Part shown: positions 1 through 8,694 of the stretch, in pieces
How positions within the stretch are numbered: the stretch's first letter is position 1
Layout of the letters: every line of letters begins with the position of its first letter
DNA from: Myxococcus stipitatus
GTDB lineage: Bacteria; Myxococcota; Myxococcia; Myxococcales; Myxococcaceae
Direction: 5' to 3'
Length of the DNA: 64,000 nucleotides
NCBI RefSeq assembly: GCF_021412625.1
Contig: NZ_JAKCFI010000002.1
Coordinates: forward strand, 124,001-188,000
Translations under genes and position numbers: made by a program
The notes under the pieces: generated by a model
What the model was told of the DNA's origin: nothing
Databases searched by the model: none
What the model saw: only the letters and a program-made list of their open reading frames with translations

Positions 1-949
1 GGAGAAGGTGGCCTCCGGACGCAGCACGGTGCTGGTGACGGGCGAGAGCGGCACGGGCAAGGAGCTCATCGCCCGCGCCATCCACATGCGCGGCAGTCGC
101 GCGGCGCTGCCGTTCCTGCCCTTCAACTGCGCGGCGCTCAACGAGGGCACGTTGGAGAGCGAGCTGTTCGGCCATGTGAAGGGGGCCTTCACCGGCGCGG
201 TCCACGAGCGGCAGGGCCTGCTGGTGTCCGCGGGCGAGGGCACCGTCCTCTTGGACGAGGTGGGGGAGATGCCCCTGGCCACGCAGGTGAAGCTCCTGCG
301 CGTGTTGCAGGAGCGGAAGGTGAAGCCCGTGGGCAGCGCGGCGGAGGTGCCGTTCCAGGCCCGCGTCATCGCCGCGACCAACCGCAGGCTGGAGGCGGAG
401 GTGAAGGCGGGGCGCTTCCGCGAGGACCTCTTCTACCGGCTCAACGTCATCGCCCTGGAGCTGCCCCCGCTGCGCGAGCGGACCGGCGACATCCCGCTGC
501 TGGCCACCCACTTCCTGACGCGCATGGCGGAGGAGCTGGGGCGTCCCGCGCTGCGCTTCGCGCCGGAGACGCTCGCGCTGCTGGAGCGCTACGCCTTCCC
601 GGGCAACGTCCGGCAGCTCCAGAACATGGTGGAGCGCGCGGCGACGCTGTCCGACTCGGACCTGCTGGGGCCCTCCTCGCTGCCCCCCGCGGTGCGCGGC
701 GACGCGGAGCCGGTGGGCCGCGCGGAGGAGGGCGCGGAGCCCTCGCTCGGCGCGGGCTTCAACCTCGAGCGCCACCTGGACGACAGCGAGCGCCGCTACC
801 TGCTGGCGGCGTTGAGGCAGGCGGGCGGGGTGAAGACGCGCGCCGCGGAGCTGCTGGGCCTGTCCTTCCGCTCGTTCCGCTACCGCCTGGCCAAGCACGG
901 GCTCACGGACGACCTGGACGAGCCCCCTCCGTCCGTGGGGCGGGGCTGA
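1..949 (+). CDS. pilR: PilR, sigma-54 response regulator (5' end missing)
   Basis: This is the C-terminal part of an NtrC-family activator. It is open from base 2, so the real start and any receiver domain lie outside the window. Visible are Walker A (GESGTGKE), the intact sigma-54 contact loop GAFTGA, Walker B (VLLDEVGE) and a C-terminal Fis-type helix-turn-helix. The recognition-helix motif SFRSFRYRLAKHGL and the preceding NLERHLDDSERR segment are characteristic of PilR, the activator of pilA. In M. xanthus pilR directly precedes pilA in the same direction; here pilA lies about 8 kb away on the other strand. The assignment as PilR rather than another NtrC-type protein rests on these motifs and on the pil context. 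Confidence 0.75.
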   Translation, partial: EKVASGRSTVLVTGESGTGKELIARAIHMRGSRAALPFLPFNCAALNEGTLESELFGHVKGAFTGAVHERQGLLVSAGEGTVLLDEVGEMPLATQVKLLRVLQERKVKPVGSAAEVPFQARVIAATNRRLEAEVKAGRFREDLFYRLNVIALELPPLRERTGDIPLLATHFLTRMAEELGRPALRFAPETLALLERYAFPGNVRQLQNMVERAATLSDSDLLGPSSLPPAVRGDAEPVGRAEEGAEPSLGAGFNLERHLDDSERRYLLAALRQAGGVKTRAAELLGLSFRSFRYRLAKHGLTDDLDEPPPSVGRG

Positions 950-960
950 CGTCGCGCGGG

Positions 961-985
961 GCCCCGGGGGACGGACCTCCGGGGC
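961..985. terminator. Hairpin between convergent pilR and glycosyltransferase genes
   Basis: GCCCCGG (961-967) pairs with CCGGGGC (979-985). The stem extends inward by a G-T and two G-C pairs to about 10 bp around a 5-base loop. It sits between two convergent stop codons, so it could stop transcription from both sides. There is no clear U-tract. Confidence 0.5.
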
Positions 986-990
986 GGTGG

Positions 991-1974
991 TCAGCCCGCG
1001 GTGCCGACGGAGCGAGGCGTCACCGTCGCCGGCGCCGGGTCGAGCTCCGCGGGGGACGCCATGGAGAGGTAGCTCAGGCGCTTCGTCTCGAGGGCGAGCT
1101 GGCTGGAGCTCTCGAGGATGAGCCCCACGAACGCCACGAGCGCGCCGAGCAGCACCATGCCCATGGCGAGGATGGCGGTGGGGAAGCGGGGGACCTGTCC
1201 CGACTGGAGGAAGGTGCTGAAGACGGGGATGGCCAGCAGGAGCGCGAGCAGGATGGTGGCGAGCCCCAGGCTCCCGAAGAACTGCCTCGGCCGGTGGAGC
1301 CGCTGCAGGCGCAGGACATGGCGCAGGATGCGCAACCCGTCCCGCCACGTGTTCAGCTTGCTCACCGTGCCGGCGACGCGCTTCGAATAGCGGGTGGGGA
1401 TTTCGCGCACGGGCATGCGCAGCTGGAGGGCGTGGATGCTCATCTCCGCTTCGATTTCGAAGCCCTCGGACATGCAGGGGAAGGACTTCACGAAGCGCCG
1501 GGAGAGGACGCGGTAGCCGGAGAAGATGTCGGACAGGCCCTTGTCGAAGAGCCGGGCCACGACCTGGTTGAAGAGCCAGTTGCCCGCGACATGGCCCGCC
1601 CGGTAGGCCTCCTTCTCGCTGTGGATGCGCGTGCCGACCACCATGTCGAGCGACTCGTCGACGAGCAGCTGCACCAGCCGCGGCGCCACGGAGGCGTCGT
1701 AGGTGCCATCTCCATCCGCCACCACGTAGATGTCCGCGTCGATGTCCGCGAAGGCGCGGCGGATGACGTTGCCCTTGCCCCGGCGCGTCTCGCTCCGCAC
1801 GAACGCTCCGGCCTCCCGCGCGACCTCGCTCGTGCGGTCGGTCGAGGCGTTGTCGTAGACGACGATGCTCGCGGTGGGCAGGGCCTGCTGGAAGCCGAGC
1901 ACCGTGGCTCGGATGGCGGGCTCCTCGTTGTAGCAAGGCAGGATGACCGCGATGCGCGGAGGGGACTTGGGCAT
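991..1974 (-). CDS. Family 2 glycosyltransferase (dolichyl-phosphate-mannose synthase type) with membrane tail
   Basis: 327 residues from the ATG at 1974; an in-frame GTG/ATG further upstream would add an Arg-rich, non-conserved leader. The GT-A domain begins with IAVILPCYNEE, followed by YDNASTDRT and the metal-binding VADGDGTYD, as in DPM1/polyprenyl-phosphate sugar synthases. After about residue 235 come two hydrophobic segments, the arrangement seen in enzymes that charge undecaprenyl phosphate with a sugar. It is divergent from the PMT-like gene at 2181, which would use such a lipid-linked sugar. That pairing is inferred from domain types; the sugar is unknown. Confidence 0.8.
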   Translation of the reverse strand: MPKSPPRIAVILPCYNEEPAIRATVLGFQQALPTASIVVYDNASTDRTSEVAREAGAFVRSETRRGKGNVIRRAFADIDADIYVVADGDGTYDASVAPRLVQLLVDESLDMVVGTRIHSEKEAYRAGHVAGNWLFNQVVARLFDKGLSDIFSGYRVLSRRFVKSFPCMSEGFEIEAEMSIHALQLRMPVREIPTRYSKRVAGTVSKLNTWRDGLRILRHVLRLQRLHRPRQFFGSLGLATILLALLLAIPVFSTFLQSGQVPRFPTAILAMGMVLLGALVAFVGLILESSSQLALETKRLSYLSMASPAELDPAPATVTPRSVGTAG

Positions 1975-2180
1975 GACATCGGGTCCGAGGTGCAACCGGA
2001 GGCGACCGGTTGGCGTGCGGGCGGGACTGTAGCGCACGTGCCGCGCATCCAGGGCCCCGCCGCGTCCCCATGGGCGCCGTCGTCCATTGGAGTACGTACC
2101 GTCTGGCGGACGTGCGCCGCGCGGGTGCGCGCTTCCGGTGGACAAGCCGAAGCCGGGCGGACCATCCTCGCCGCTTCCCG

Positions 2181-4001
2181 ATGCGACCCGTCTGGCTCCG
2201 CTCCTTCGTCCCCCTCCTCGCGGCCCTCGCTTGCGTGCTCGCGTATTGGGCGCTCTGGCATGGCCATTTCGAGGGCTTCACGCTCGACCTGGGCAGCATC
2301 GACATGTCGACGCCCCGCTACCTGCTGCTGGCCGCGAGCCTGGCGTTCTTCGGCCTGCCGGTGGTGGCGTTCGTGGCGTTGGCGGGCACGCGCTGGCTGA
2401 CGCCCGCTCGCCTCGAGGCCCTGCGCGAGAAGTGGACGGGGCTGCCGGACCGCAACGCGCTGCTGTGGATGGGCCTCGCGGGGACGGTGATTCCGGTGGT
2501 CATCCGCCTGTCCATCCTGAGACACGCGCCGGTGACGGACGACGAGGCGTCGTACCAGTTCGCGGCGAAGCTGCTGGCTTCGTTCCGGCTCTGGGTCCCC
2601 TCGCCGCCGATGAAGCTCTTCTTCGACAACGTCTTCCTCATCAACGACGGGAAGCTGTACAGCCAGTACTTCCTCGGGTGGCCCTTCCTCCTCGCGTTCG
2701 GGATGAAGGTGGGCCTGCCGTGGATGGTGAACCCGGTGTTGTCCGGGGCCACGGCGGTGGCCGTGTTCCTCACGGCCCGGCGGTGGTGGGGCGGCGCGTG
2801 GGGCAAGGTCGCGGCGGTGCTCTACCTCCTGTCCCCGATGCTGATGACGGGGGCGGCCACGATGATGTCCCATACGGCCGCCGTGTTCGCGTTGTCCTGG
2901 CTGCTCTACTTCGCCGCGCGGCAGGAGGAGGACCCGCGTCCCTTCGTGGGGGCGCTGGTCGCGTTGTTCTTCTGCCTGGCGTTCTGGACGCGTCCGGCCG
3001 TGGCCCTGGGGATGGGCACGCCGTTCCTGGTCTTCTGGCTGACGCGGTGGTGGAAGGGGAGGGCGCCGTCGCGTTGGGGTGGCGTCGTGGCGTTCCTGCT
3101 GGTGGCGGCGCCGCTTGCGGGCTTGTTCCTGCTCACCAACGAGCTCTTGACCGGCTCGCCGTGGACCACCGGGTACCACGCCGGGGTCCGCTACGCGCGC
3201 GAGAACGACTTCCGCTTCGTCTTCTTCGGGCCACGCGACGTCGCGGGCGAGGGCTTCCTGTACTTCTTCACGAACCGCTCGCCGGTACTCGCCGCAGGGC
3301 GGTTGGCGCTGGCCCTGTTCCGGCTCGGCCTGGACTCGTTCGGCTGGCCGCTGGGCTTCGTCTTCGCGGTGATGGCGCGCGGTGCGCGGGCCCGGTGGAT
3401 GTTCGCGGCGATGGTCGGCTTCTGTCTGGCGCACCTGCCCGTCGCCGACGCGGGCGTCGACTCCTTCGGGCCCGTCCACTACACGGAGCTCATGCTGCCG
3501 TTGATCCTCCTCTCCACGGAGGGACTCCGGACATTCTGGAGGTGGGCAGGCGGCTTCGGGCTCCAGGCGGTGGTTCCCTCCACCGTGGCCGGGTTGGTCT
3601 GTGTCTGCGTGACGATGTTCCTGCCCCCCCGCTGGTCCACGCTCCGGCTGATGTCCCGCGACGTCAACAACCCGCGCCTGACGGTGGACCGCAGGGCGCC
3701 GGACAACTCGGTCATCTTCGTGCGCTCCGGGTTCGCCATCCCTTGCAGGGCGCGCCCCTCGCGGCACTTCGTCTTCTTCCGTCCGAACAACAGCCCCGAC
3801 CTGGATGACCGCGTGTTGTGGGTGAACCACGTCAACCTGCAGAGGGATCGCCAGTTCATGCGCGAGCGCTATCCCGACCGGAAGGGCTTCCTCCTGGCGG
3901 TGAACGGGAATGACTGCCAGACGCACCTGGTCCCCCTCGAGAGCGCGCAGCCGGAGGCGTTCCCGCCGCAGGTCCGGGAGCGTCCGGACGACTTCCCGTG
4001 A
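2181..4001 (+). CDS. PMT/ArnT-like integral membrane glycosyltransferase (GT-C fold)
   Basis: 606 residues from the ATG at 2181. There are many hydrophobic segments, starting at about residue 7. The first large loop carries the acidic motif TDDEASYQF typical of GT39/GT83 enzymes that use polyprenyl-phosphate sugars. The last ~120 residues are soluble and probably periplasmic. No family-specific acceptor motif could be recognised, so both protein O-glycosylation and lipid or polysaccharide glycosylation remain possible. It lies in a four-gene glycan locus beside pilI-H-G-A, and the methyltransferase gene starts 40 bp after its stop. Confidence 0.75.
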   Translation: MRPVWLRSFVPLLAALACVLAYWALWHGHFEGFTLDLGSIDMSTPRYLLLAASLAFFGLPVVAFVALAGTRWLTPARLEALREKWTGLPDRNALLWMGLAGTVIPVVIRLSILRHAPVTDDEASYQFAAKLLASFRLWVPSPPMKLFFDNVFLINDGKLYSQYFLGWPFLLAFGMKVGLPWMVNPVLSGATAVAVFLTARRWWGGAWGKVAAVLYLLSPMLMTGAATMMSHTAAVFALSWLLYFAARQEEDPRPFVGALVALFFCLAFWTRPAVALGMGTPFLVFWLTRWWKGRAPSRWGGVVAFLLVAAPLAGLFLLTNELLTGSPWTTGYHAGVRYARENDFRFVFFGPRDVAGEGFLYFFTNRSPVLAAGRLALALFRLGLDSFGWPLGFVFAVMARGARARWMFAAMVGFCLAHLPVADAGVDSFGPVHYTELMLPLILLSTEGLRTFWRWAGGFGLQAVVPSTVAGLVCVCVTMFLPPRWSTLRLMSRDVNNPRLTVDRRAPDNSVIFVRSGFAIPCRARPSRHFVFFRPNNSPDLDDRVLWVNHVNLQRDRQFMRERYPDRKGFLLAVNGNDCQTHLVPLESAQPEAFPPQVRERPDDFP

Positions 4002-4041
4002 AGCCCGCCGGTCGCGCGTCATCCGTCGCCAGGAGTCGGTC

Positions 4042-4707
4042 ATGTTGAAACCCGAAGCGAGCTGGCTGGGGCGCGAGCTCGAGGCGCTCGAGCTGTCGCG
4101 CGTATCGCCGCTGCTCAACGTGGGGAGCTCCACGCGCTACTTCCGGGAGGTGCAGCAGCCATGGATCGACCGGGCGCTGTTCGCGCCCCTGCGTCGGCGC
4201 GGTGGACGCATCCTCCACCAGGACCTGAAGGCGGATGACGGCGTGGACGTGGTCGGGAGCCTGACCAGCCCGGAGTGCCTGGCCCGCATCGCGGAGCTGG
4301 CGCCGCGCGCGGTGTGCTGCACGAACGTGCTCGAGCACGTGGAGGACCCGGCTGGCTTCGCTCAGCGCCTCGCGGGGATGGTGCCGCCAGGGGGCGTGCT
4401 GCTCCTGTCGGTGCCACGCGCGTTCCCGTGGCACCCGGACCCCATCGACACGATGTTCCGGCCCTCGGTCGACGAGCTGGTGGCCCTCTTCCCGGGGATG
4501 CGCGCCCGGGCGTCGGCGGTCGTGCCGTGCGGACGGCTCCTGGACCTCGTGGCGGGGGACGTGCCCGGGGCCATCTCCCGGCTGCTGAAGCCCGGCAGGG
4601 GCGCGGGGACGGATGCCCCGCGCGCGCCGCTCCATCAGTGGGTGTGGCCCTGGCTGGTGAAGCCCTTCGAGGTCACGTGTGTGGTGCTCGAACAGCGCTC
4701 CGCGTGA
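4042..4707 (+). CDS. SAM-dependent methyltransferase (class I)
   Basis: 221 residues; the ATG at 4042 follows an AGGAG 6 bases upstream, which decides the start. LLNVGSST looks like the SAM-binding loop, and CTNVLEHVEDP is the acidic/EHVEDP motif of the Methyltransf_11 group, followed by PPGGVLLLSVP. Located among glycosyltransferases, it may methylate a sugar residue, but no substrate can be read from the sequence. Its 3' end overlaps the convergent glycosyltransferase gene by 35 bp. Confidence 0.75.
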   Translation: MLKPEASWLGRELEALELSRVSPLLNVGSSTRYFREVQQPWIDRALFAPLRRRGGRILHQDLKADDGVDVVGSLTSPECLARIAELAPRAVCCTNVLEHVEDPAGFAQRLAGMVPPGGVLLLSVPRAFPWHPDPIDTMFRPSVDELVALFPGMRARASAVVPCGRLLDLVAGDVPGAISRLLKPGRGAGTDAPRAPLHQWVWPWLVKPFEVTCVVLEQRSA

Positions 4708-5803
4708 CGAGCGACTCCAGCGTGCGCTCGTAGTCGGAGATGAAGCGCTCCAGGCCCCAGCGCTCGCGCGCCCAGTCCGCGATGACCTGGCGCGGCGGGG
4801 GCGCGGCGAGGGCCTCTCGAACCGCCCGCGCCCATGACTCGGTGCCCTCGACCAGGGAGACTCCCGGGGCTTGCGACACGTTGGCGACGAAGGACGGGTC
4901 CGTCGACACGACGGCGGGCAGGCCCGTGAGCATGCCTTCCTGGAGCGTGAGGGGGAGGCCCTCGCCGCGCGACGGAAGCAGCAGCACGTCCGCGCAGGCG
5001 TAGAGCAGGTGCATGCGGGAGTGGTCGACCTGCCGCAGGTGGAAGGTGCGCGGCAGGCCCTCGACGAGGTTCTCCAGCGGACCCTCGCCCGCGACCAGGA
5101 GCGAGACGCCGTCCTCCGCGAGCTTCCGCTGGACGTCCGCCACGTGCCGCACGCCCTTCTTGGGCACGAGCCGGGCCGCGAAGAGGACGAGGGGCGTGTC
5201 CTCCGGGAGTCCCCAGTCGCGCCGCGCCGCGCGCCGCTCGGCCTCCGTGATGGGCTGGAAGCGGGGCTCGAAGCCCAGCGGGATGATGCGCAGGGGGGCC
5301 TTCACGCCCACCTTCTGGAAGTAGTCGACGACGTGGGGGCTGTAGGTCACCACCTCGCTCGCGGACTGGAGCAGGGTGCGCCCGAGCGTCCGGTACGCGG
5401 CCTCCTGCACCCAGTCGAGGACGCCGCCGTAGGGCACCTGTCCCACGTGCTGGGTGACCAGCAGCGGCTTGCGGCGGACGCGCGACAGCGCCGTGGCCAC
5501 GGACGAGGAGAAGTAGAGGCAGTCGTGCACGTGGACGACGTCCGCCCAGCGGACCTGTTCGTGGAGCTGGCGCACGCCCTCGGCGGTCCACAACGGCATG
5601 GGGACGTGGAGGTTGCGCTCGAGCCAGTTCCACGCGGGCACCCGGACGAGGGGGCCCAAGACGCCAGGGGCCTCCGGGGTGGACGCGGCGATCCACCGGA
5701 CGTCGTGTCCTCGCCGGCGGAGTCCCTGGAACAACGTGTCGACCATGACCTCGATGCCTCCGGGATGCGGAGGCATGAAGTTCGAAACCTCGAGGATGCG
5801 CAT
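4673..5803 (-). CDS. Glycosyltransferase family 1/4 (GT-B)
   Basis: 376 residues from the ATG at 5803. The N-terminus has the donor/acceptor domain motif FMPPHPGGIEVMV, and the C-terminal nucleotide-sugar domain has VLFAARLVPKKG, LVAGEGPLE and the E-x7-E signature in SRGEGLPLTLQEG. It belongs to the retaining GT4-like group that transfers an NDP-sugar to a growing glycan in the cytoplasm. It is oriented like pilI-H-G-A but sits downstream of the strong hairpin after pilI, so it is probably transcribed separately. Confidence 0.85.
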   Translation of the reverse strand: MRILEVSNFMPPHPGGIEVMVDTLFQGLRRRGHDVRWIAASTPEAPGVLGPLVRVPAWNWLERNLHVPMPLWTAEGVRQLHEQVRWADVVHVHDCLYFSSSVATALSRVRRKPLLVTQHVGQVPYGGVLDWVQEAAYRTLGRTLLQSASEVVTYSPHVVDYFQKVGVKAPLRIIPLGFEPRFQPITEAERRAARRDWGLPEDTPLVLFAARLVPKKGVRHVADVQRKLAEDGVSLLVAGEGPLENLVEGLPRTFHLRQVDHSRMHLLYACADVLLLPSRGEGLPLTLQEGMLTGLPAVVSTDPSFVANVSQAPGVSLVEGTESWARAVREALAAPPPRQVIADWARERWGLERFISDYERTLESLVTRSAVRAPHT

Positions 5804-5875
5804 GGAACCGGGCCCTGGGGTGGTGCGCGCCCTCGTGGGGCCCGCGGCGGCGGAGTATAGGCGCAAGCCCGGCGC

Positions 5876-5905
5876 GCGCCTCGGGAAGGAGCAGACCCGA
5901 GGCGC
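5876..5905 (-). terminator. Probable terminator of the pilA-GHI unit
   Basis: A perfect 10-bp stem GCGCCTCGGG (5876-5885) / CCCGAGGCGC (5896-5905) with a 10-base loop begins 18 bases past the pilI stop codon. The bases after it are GC-rich rather than U-rich. Confidence 0.6.
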
Positions 5906-5922
5906 CCTCGCGCGACCCCGCG

Positions 5923-6690
5923 TTAGCGGAAGTCGCGCCGCTCGAAGATGAAGAGCGAGATGGCCGTGAACACCATGGCCCAGGCGACGGCGTACGCGGC
6001 GCTCGAGGCGAAGGTCCCCGCGTCGACGGGCAGGGCGTAGGCCGCGTGGGAGCGGAAGTTCATCCGCTCCAGGTTGGGCAGCAGGTAGTACAGCCCCTTG
6101 GTGAGGACCTGGACCAGGCCGCTCTCCGCGCGCTTCGCGATGTCGAGCAGGTCTCCCGCGAGGTGGCCCGCGAAGTACAGGCCGGTGGTGCACACGGCGG
6201 AGACCATGGGGCCGGAGAAGCTGGAGAAGAGGATGCCCGCGCTGCTCAGCACGAGCAGCTCGAACCACAGCCCCGCCGCCGCGACGAACTGCGTGGGCGT
6301 GACGGCCGCGCCGAAGAGCGCGAGCTGACCGACGAAGATGAGCATCATCGCGCCGAGCACCAGCGCGAGCGTCAGCATGTTCCCCGTCAGCCGCGCGAGC
6401 AGGAACTGGGTGCGTGACACCGGCTTGCTGACGACGAGGAAGATGGTCCGCCGCTCGATTTCCCGGCTCAGCAGCCCGCTGGACAGGAAGATGGTGAGGA
6501 AGACGAGGATGAGGCTCATCATCCCCAGCCCGAAGTCCGTCAGCACGCGGTCGAAGGTGCTCACGGTGACTTCCGTCACCAGCGTGGACGAAAACATCAC
6601 CAGGGCGGCGAAGACGCCGACGACGACGGTGACCCTGTTGCGGCGGGCTTCACGGAAGCCATTCCAGACCATCGCTCCGAAGGCGCTCAC
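5923..6690 (-). CDS. pilI: PilI, ABC-2 type permease
   Basis: 255 residues with about six hydrophobic segments, an ABC-2 membrane subunit. The GTG start at 6690 overlaps the pilH stop codon in a GTGA junction, implying translational coupling. In M. xanthus PilG, PilH and PilI form an ABC-type accessory system needed for type IV pilus assembly; the exported substrate is not established. The gene order pilA-pilG-pilH-pilI is preserved, although the block is inverted relative to pilD-Q. Confidence 0.85.
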   Translation of the reverse strand: MSAFGAMVWNGFREARRNRVTVVVGVFAALVMFSSTLVTEVTVSTFDRVLTDFGLGMMSLILVFLTIFLSSGLLSREIERRTIFLVVSKPVSRTQFLLARLTGNMLTLALVLGAMMLIFVGQLALFGAAVTPTQFVAAAGLWFELLVLSSAGILFSSFSGPMVSAVCTTGLYFAGHLAGDLLDIAKRAESGLVQVLTKGLYYLLPNLERMNFRSHAAYALPVDAGTFASSAAYAVAWAMVFTAISLFIFERRDFR

Positions 6691-7670
6691 GTGTTGATCT
6701 CCCCACCCACGCTCGTGGCGCGACCGGATTCCTTGAGGGCGTCCATGAAGAGCTGCTCCAGCGAGAAGCGCCCGGGCTGCATGCGATTGACCCGTCCACC
6801 GGCGTTGAGGACGCCGCCGAGCAGCCGCTGGCTGTCGGTGTCCGCCACCTGGATGAGGACCCGACCATCCAGGGCCTGCGCCGACTCGAGCGCCACGCCC
6901 AGCGCCTTCACCTGGTCGACCTGCATGCCCTCCACGACCATCTCCACCGTCGGCACCTGGGCGGAGAGCAGCTCCTGCACGCTCCCCTCGCGCACGCGCC
7001 GGCCGCCCACGAGGACGGCGAGCCTGTCGCAGAGCGCCTCCACGTCCGGGATGATGTGGCTGCAGAACAGGACCGTGGTGCCCCGGTCCCGCTCGGCCAG
7101 GATGAGGTCGCGCATCTGCCGGCGCCCCACCGGGTCCAGGCCGCTGGTGGGCTCGTCGAGGATGAGCATCCGGGGCTTGCCCACGAGCGCCTGCGCGAGC
7201 GCGACCCGCTGCACCATGCCCTTCGAGTAGCGGCGGATCTGCAGCTTCTCCGCGGAGCCCAGCTCCACCGCGCCCAATACCTCCGTGACGCGTTGATCCA
7301 GCTCGTGCCCGCTCAGGCCCGACAGGTGGCCCGCCAGCGTCACGAACTCGCGCCCCGTGAGGTACTCGTAGGGCGACGGGTTCTCCGGCAGGAAGCCCAC
7401 GAGGCGGCGCGTGGCCGCGTGGTCCACCGGGTGGCCGAACAGCTGGGCCGTCCCTCCGCTGGGGCGGACCAGGTTCATGAGGATCTTGATGGTGGTCGAC
7501 TTGCCCGCGCCGTTGGGGCCCAGCAGGCCGTAGATCTGCCCGGCGCCTACCTCGAGGTCGAGCCCCTGGAGGGCGCGCACGGTGCGGTTGAACCAGAAGC
7601 CGACCTTGTATGTCTTGGAGAGCCCCCGGGCCTGGATGGGGGGCGCGTCAGGGCTGATGGGCTGCATCAT
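6687..7670 (-). CDS. pilH: PilH, ABC transporter ATPase
   Basis: 327 residues. Walker A GPNGAGKST, signature YSKGMVQR, Walker B MLILDEPTSGLDP and an H-loop (FCSHI) are all present, so it should hydrolyse ATP. After about residue 230 there is a non-catalytic C-terminal domain typical of ABC-2 export ATPases. It overlaps pilG by 4 bases (ATGA) and pilI by 4 bases, indicating a coupled pilGHI unit. Confidence 0.88.
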   Translation of the reverse strand: MMQPISPDAPPIQARGLSKTYKVGFWFNRTVRALQGLDLEVGAGQIYGLLGPNGAGKSTTIKILMNLVRPSGGTAQLFGHPVDHAATRRLVGFLPENPSPYEYLTGREFVTLAGHLSGLSGHELDQRVTEVLGAVELGSAEKLQIRRYSKGMVQRVALAQALVGKPRMLILDEPTSGLDPVGRRQMRDLILAERDRGTTVLFCSHIIPDVEALCDRLAVLVGGRRVREGSVQELLSAQVPTVEMVVEGMQVDQVKALGVALESAQALDGRVLIQVADTDSQRLLGGVLNAGGRVNRMQPGRFSLEQLFMDALKESGRATSVGGEINT

Positions 7671-8575
7671 GGCTTGTCGGTGGGGACGCGGGGCTTGGGT
7701 ACGACTCGATCTCCCGTCTCGGTCTTCTCGTCGTGGATGAGCTCGAGGCGGAACTTCGACGCGGTGGAATAACTCCTTCCGTCCTCGCCGATGAAGAACC
7801 GTCCACCCAGGGGATCCGCCGGGAGCGTCTTCAGGTCGCCCGCGGCCACGACGGCGTCGAGCGTGTCCGGCAGCTTGCCCTCGCGGACGCGGTAGCGCTC
7901 GATGGCGGCGTCCACGCCCCGCAGCACCTGCTCCTGGTGGATCTCGTCGACGCGCCGAGCGTAGTACTCGCGCGTCTGCTCGTCCTCGGCGCTGTCTCGC
8001 AGGGTGATGGCCAGCGCCAGGCTGGTGTCGAAGTCCCCGGACTGGGCGAACAACCTCGTGGCGAGCGCGGAGTACCAGGACGGCGCGCCAGGGGCCTTCG
8101 AGAGCTCCTCGATGATGACGCCCGCGTCGTGGTAGCGGCGCTCGAAGAACATCAGGTTGTAGGCGAGCTGGAAGCGGATGTCGGCGTTGTCCGGCAGGTG
8201 CGTGGTGCCCTTGGTCAACAGCCGCGTGGACTCCTCGGTGTTGGCGTACTGCTCACGGCCCAGGTGGATGGGGATGGTGATGCCCGCGAAGGTGTAGACC
8301 TTCGCGAAGCGGGGCGCCAGGTCGGTGGTCAGGTCCGCGTAATAGTAGATGTCGCGATGCGCCTTGGGCGTGGTCGCGGTGCCCACATGGTTGATGGTCA
8401 GGATCCAGAAATAGTCCGCCACGAGGTCCAGCTGCGCCCTGAAGAGGGTCCGCAGCAGTCCGGGCCGTGGCAGCAGGGGCCGATCACCCAGGTGAAGGGG
8501 AGGCGAGGGAGGCGCCGAGAGCAGCGCCACCAGGGCGATTCCCGAGGGGAGGAGGAAGCGGGCCAGCTTCGACAT
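7667..8575 (-). CDS. pilG: PilG, accessory pilus-assembly protein
   Basis: 302 residues from the ATG at 8575; an in-frame TTG at 8611 would add 12 residues but lies right against the pilA terminator hairpin. The N-terminus is a hydrophobic anchor (LLPSGIALVALLSA) followed by a soluble domain with alpha-helical, TPR-like segments. The position between pilA and the ABC genes pilHI matches PilG of M. xanthus, which acts with PilH and PilI in pilus biogenesis. No enzymatic motif is seen. Confidence 0.75.
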   Translation of the reverse strand: MSKLARFLLPSGIALVALLSAPPSPPLHLGDRPLLPRPGLLRTLFRAQLDLVADYFWILTINHVGTATTPKAHRDIYYYADLTTDLAPRFAKVYTFAGITIPIHLGREQYANTEESTRLLTKGTTHLPDNADIRFQLAYNLMFFERRYHDAGVIIEELSKAPGAPSWYSALATRLFAQSGDFDTSLALAITLRDSAEDEQTREYYARRVDEIHQEQVLRGVDAAIERYRVREGKLPDTLDAVVAAGDLKTLPADPLGGRFFIGEDGRSYSTASKFRLELIHDEKTETGDRVVPKPRVPTDKP

Positions 8576-8615
8576 GAATCCGGAGGGGGCGCGGTCGATA
8601 TGGACGGACAAATGA

Positions 8616-8648
8616 ACGGGGGCACCCGACCATGCCGGATGCCCCCGT
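8616..8648 (-). terminator. Hairpin between pilA and pilG (terminator/attenuator)
   Basis: ACGGGGGCA (8616-8624) pairs with TGCCCCCGT (8640-8648), a perfect 9-bp stem. On the transcribed minus strand it is followed by TTCATTTGTCC, moderately U-rich. It would let most transcripts end after pilA, giving far more pilin than PilGHI. Confidence 0.65.
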
Positions 8649-8694
8649 GGAAGTCGAGCCGTGTCGAGCGGGGTGAAGCCCGCTCGTCAGCGGA

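Noticed and set aside
1488-4133. Long antisense open frame (881 codons) over the glycosyltransferase and PMT genes
   Set aside because: It is Arg/Glu/Pro/His-rich with no motif, and runs opposite genes with clear domains. This is the usual shadow in GC-rich DNA.
991-5803. Glycan locus as a recently acquired island
   Set aside because: Base composition and codon use look like the rest of the window, and there are no integrase, repeats or tRNA at the edges.
8575-8611. TTG at 8611 as the PilG start
   Set aside because: It would place the ribosome site inside the pilA terminator hairpin; the ATG at 8575 begins directly before the signal anchor.
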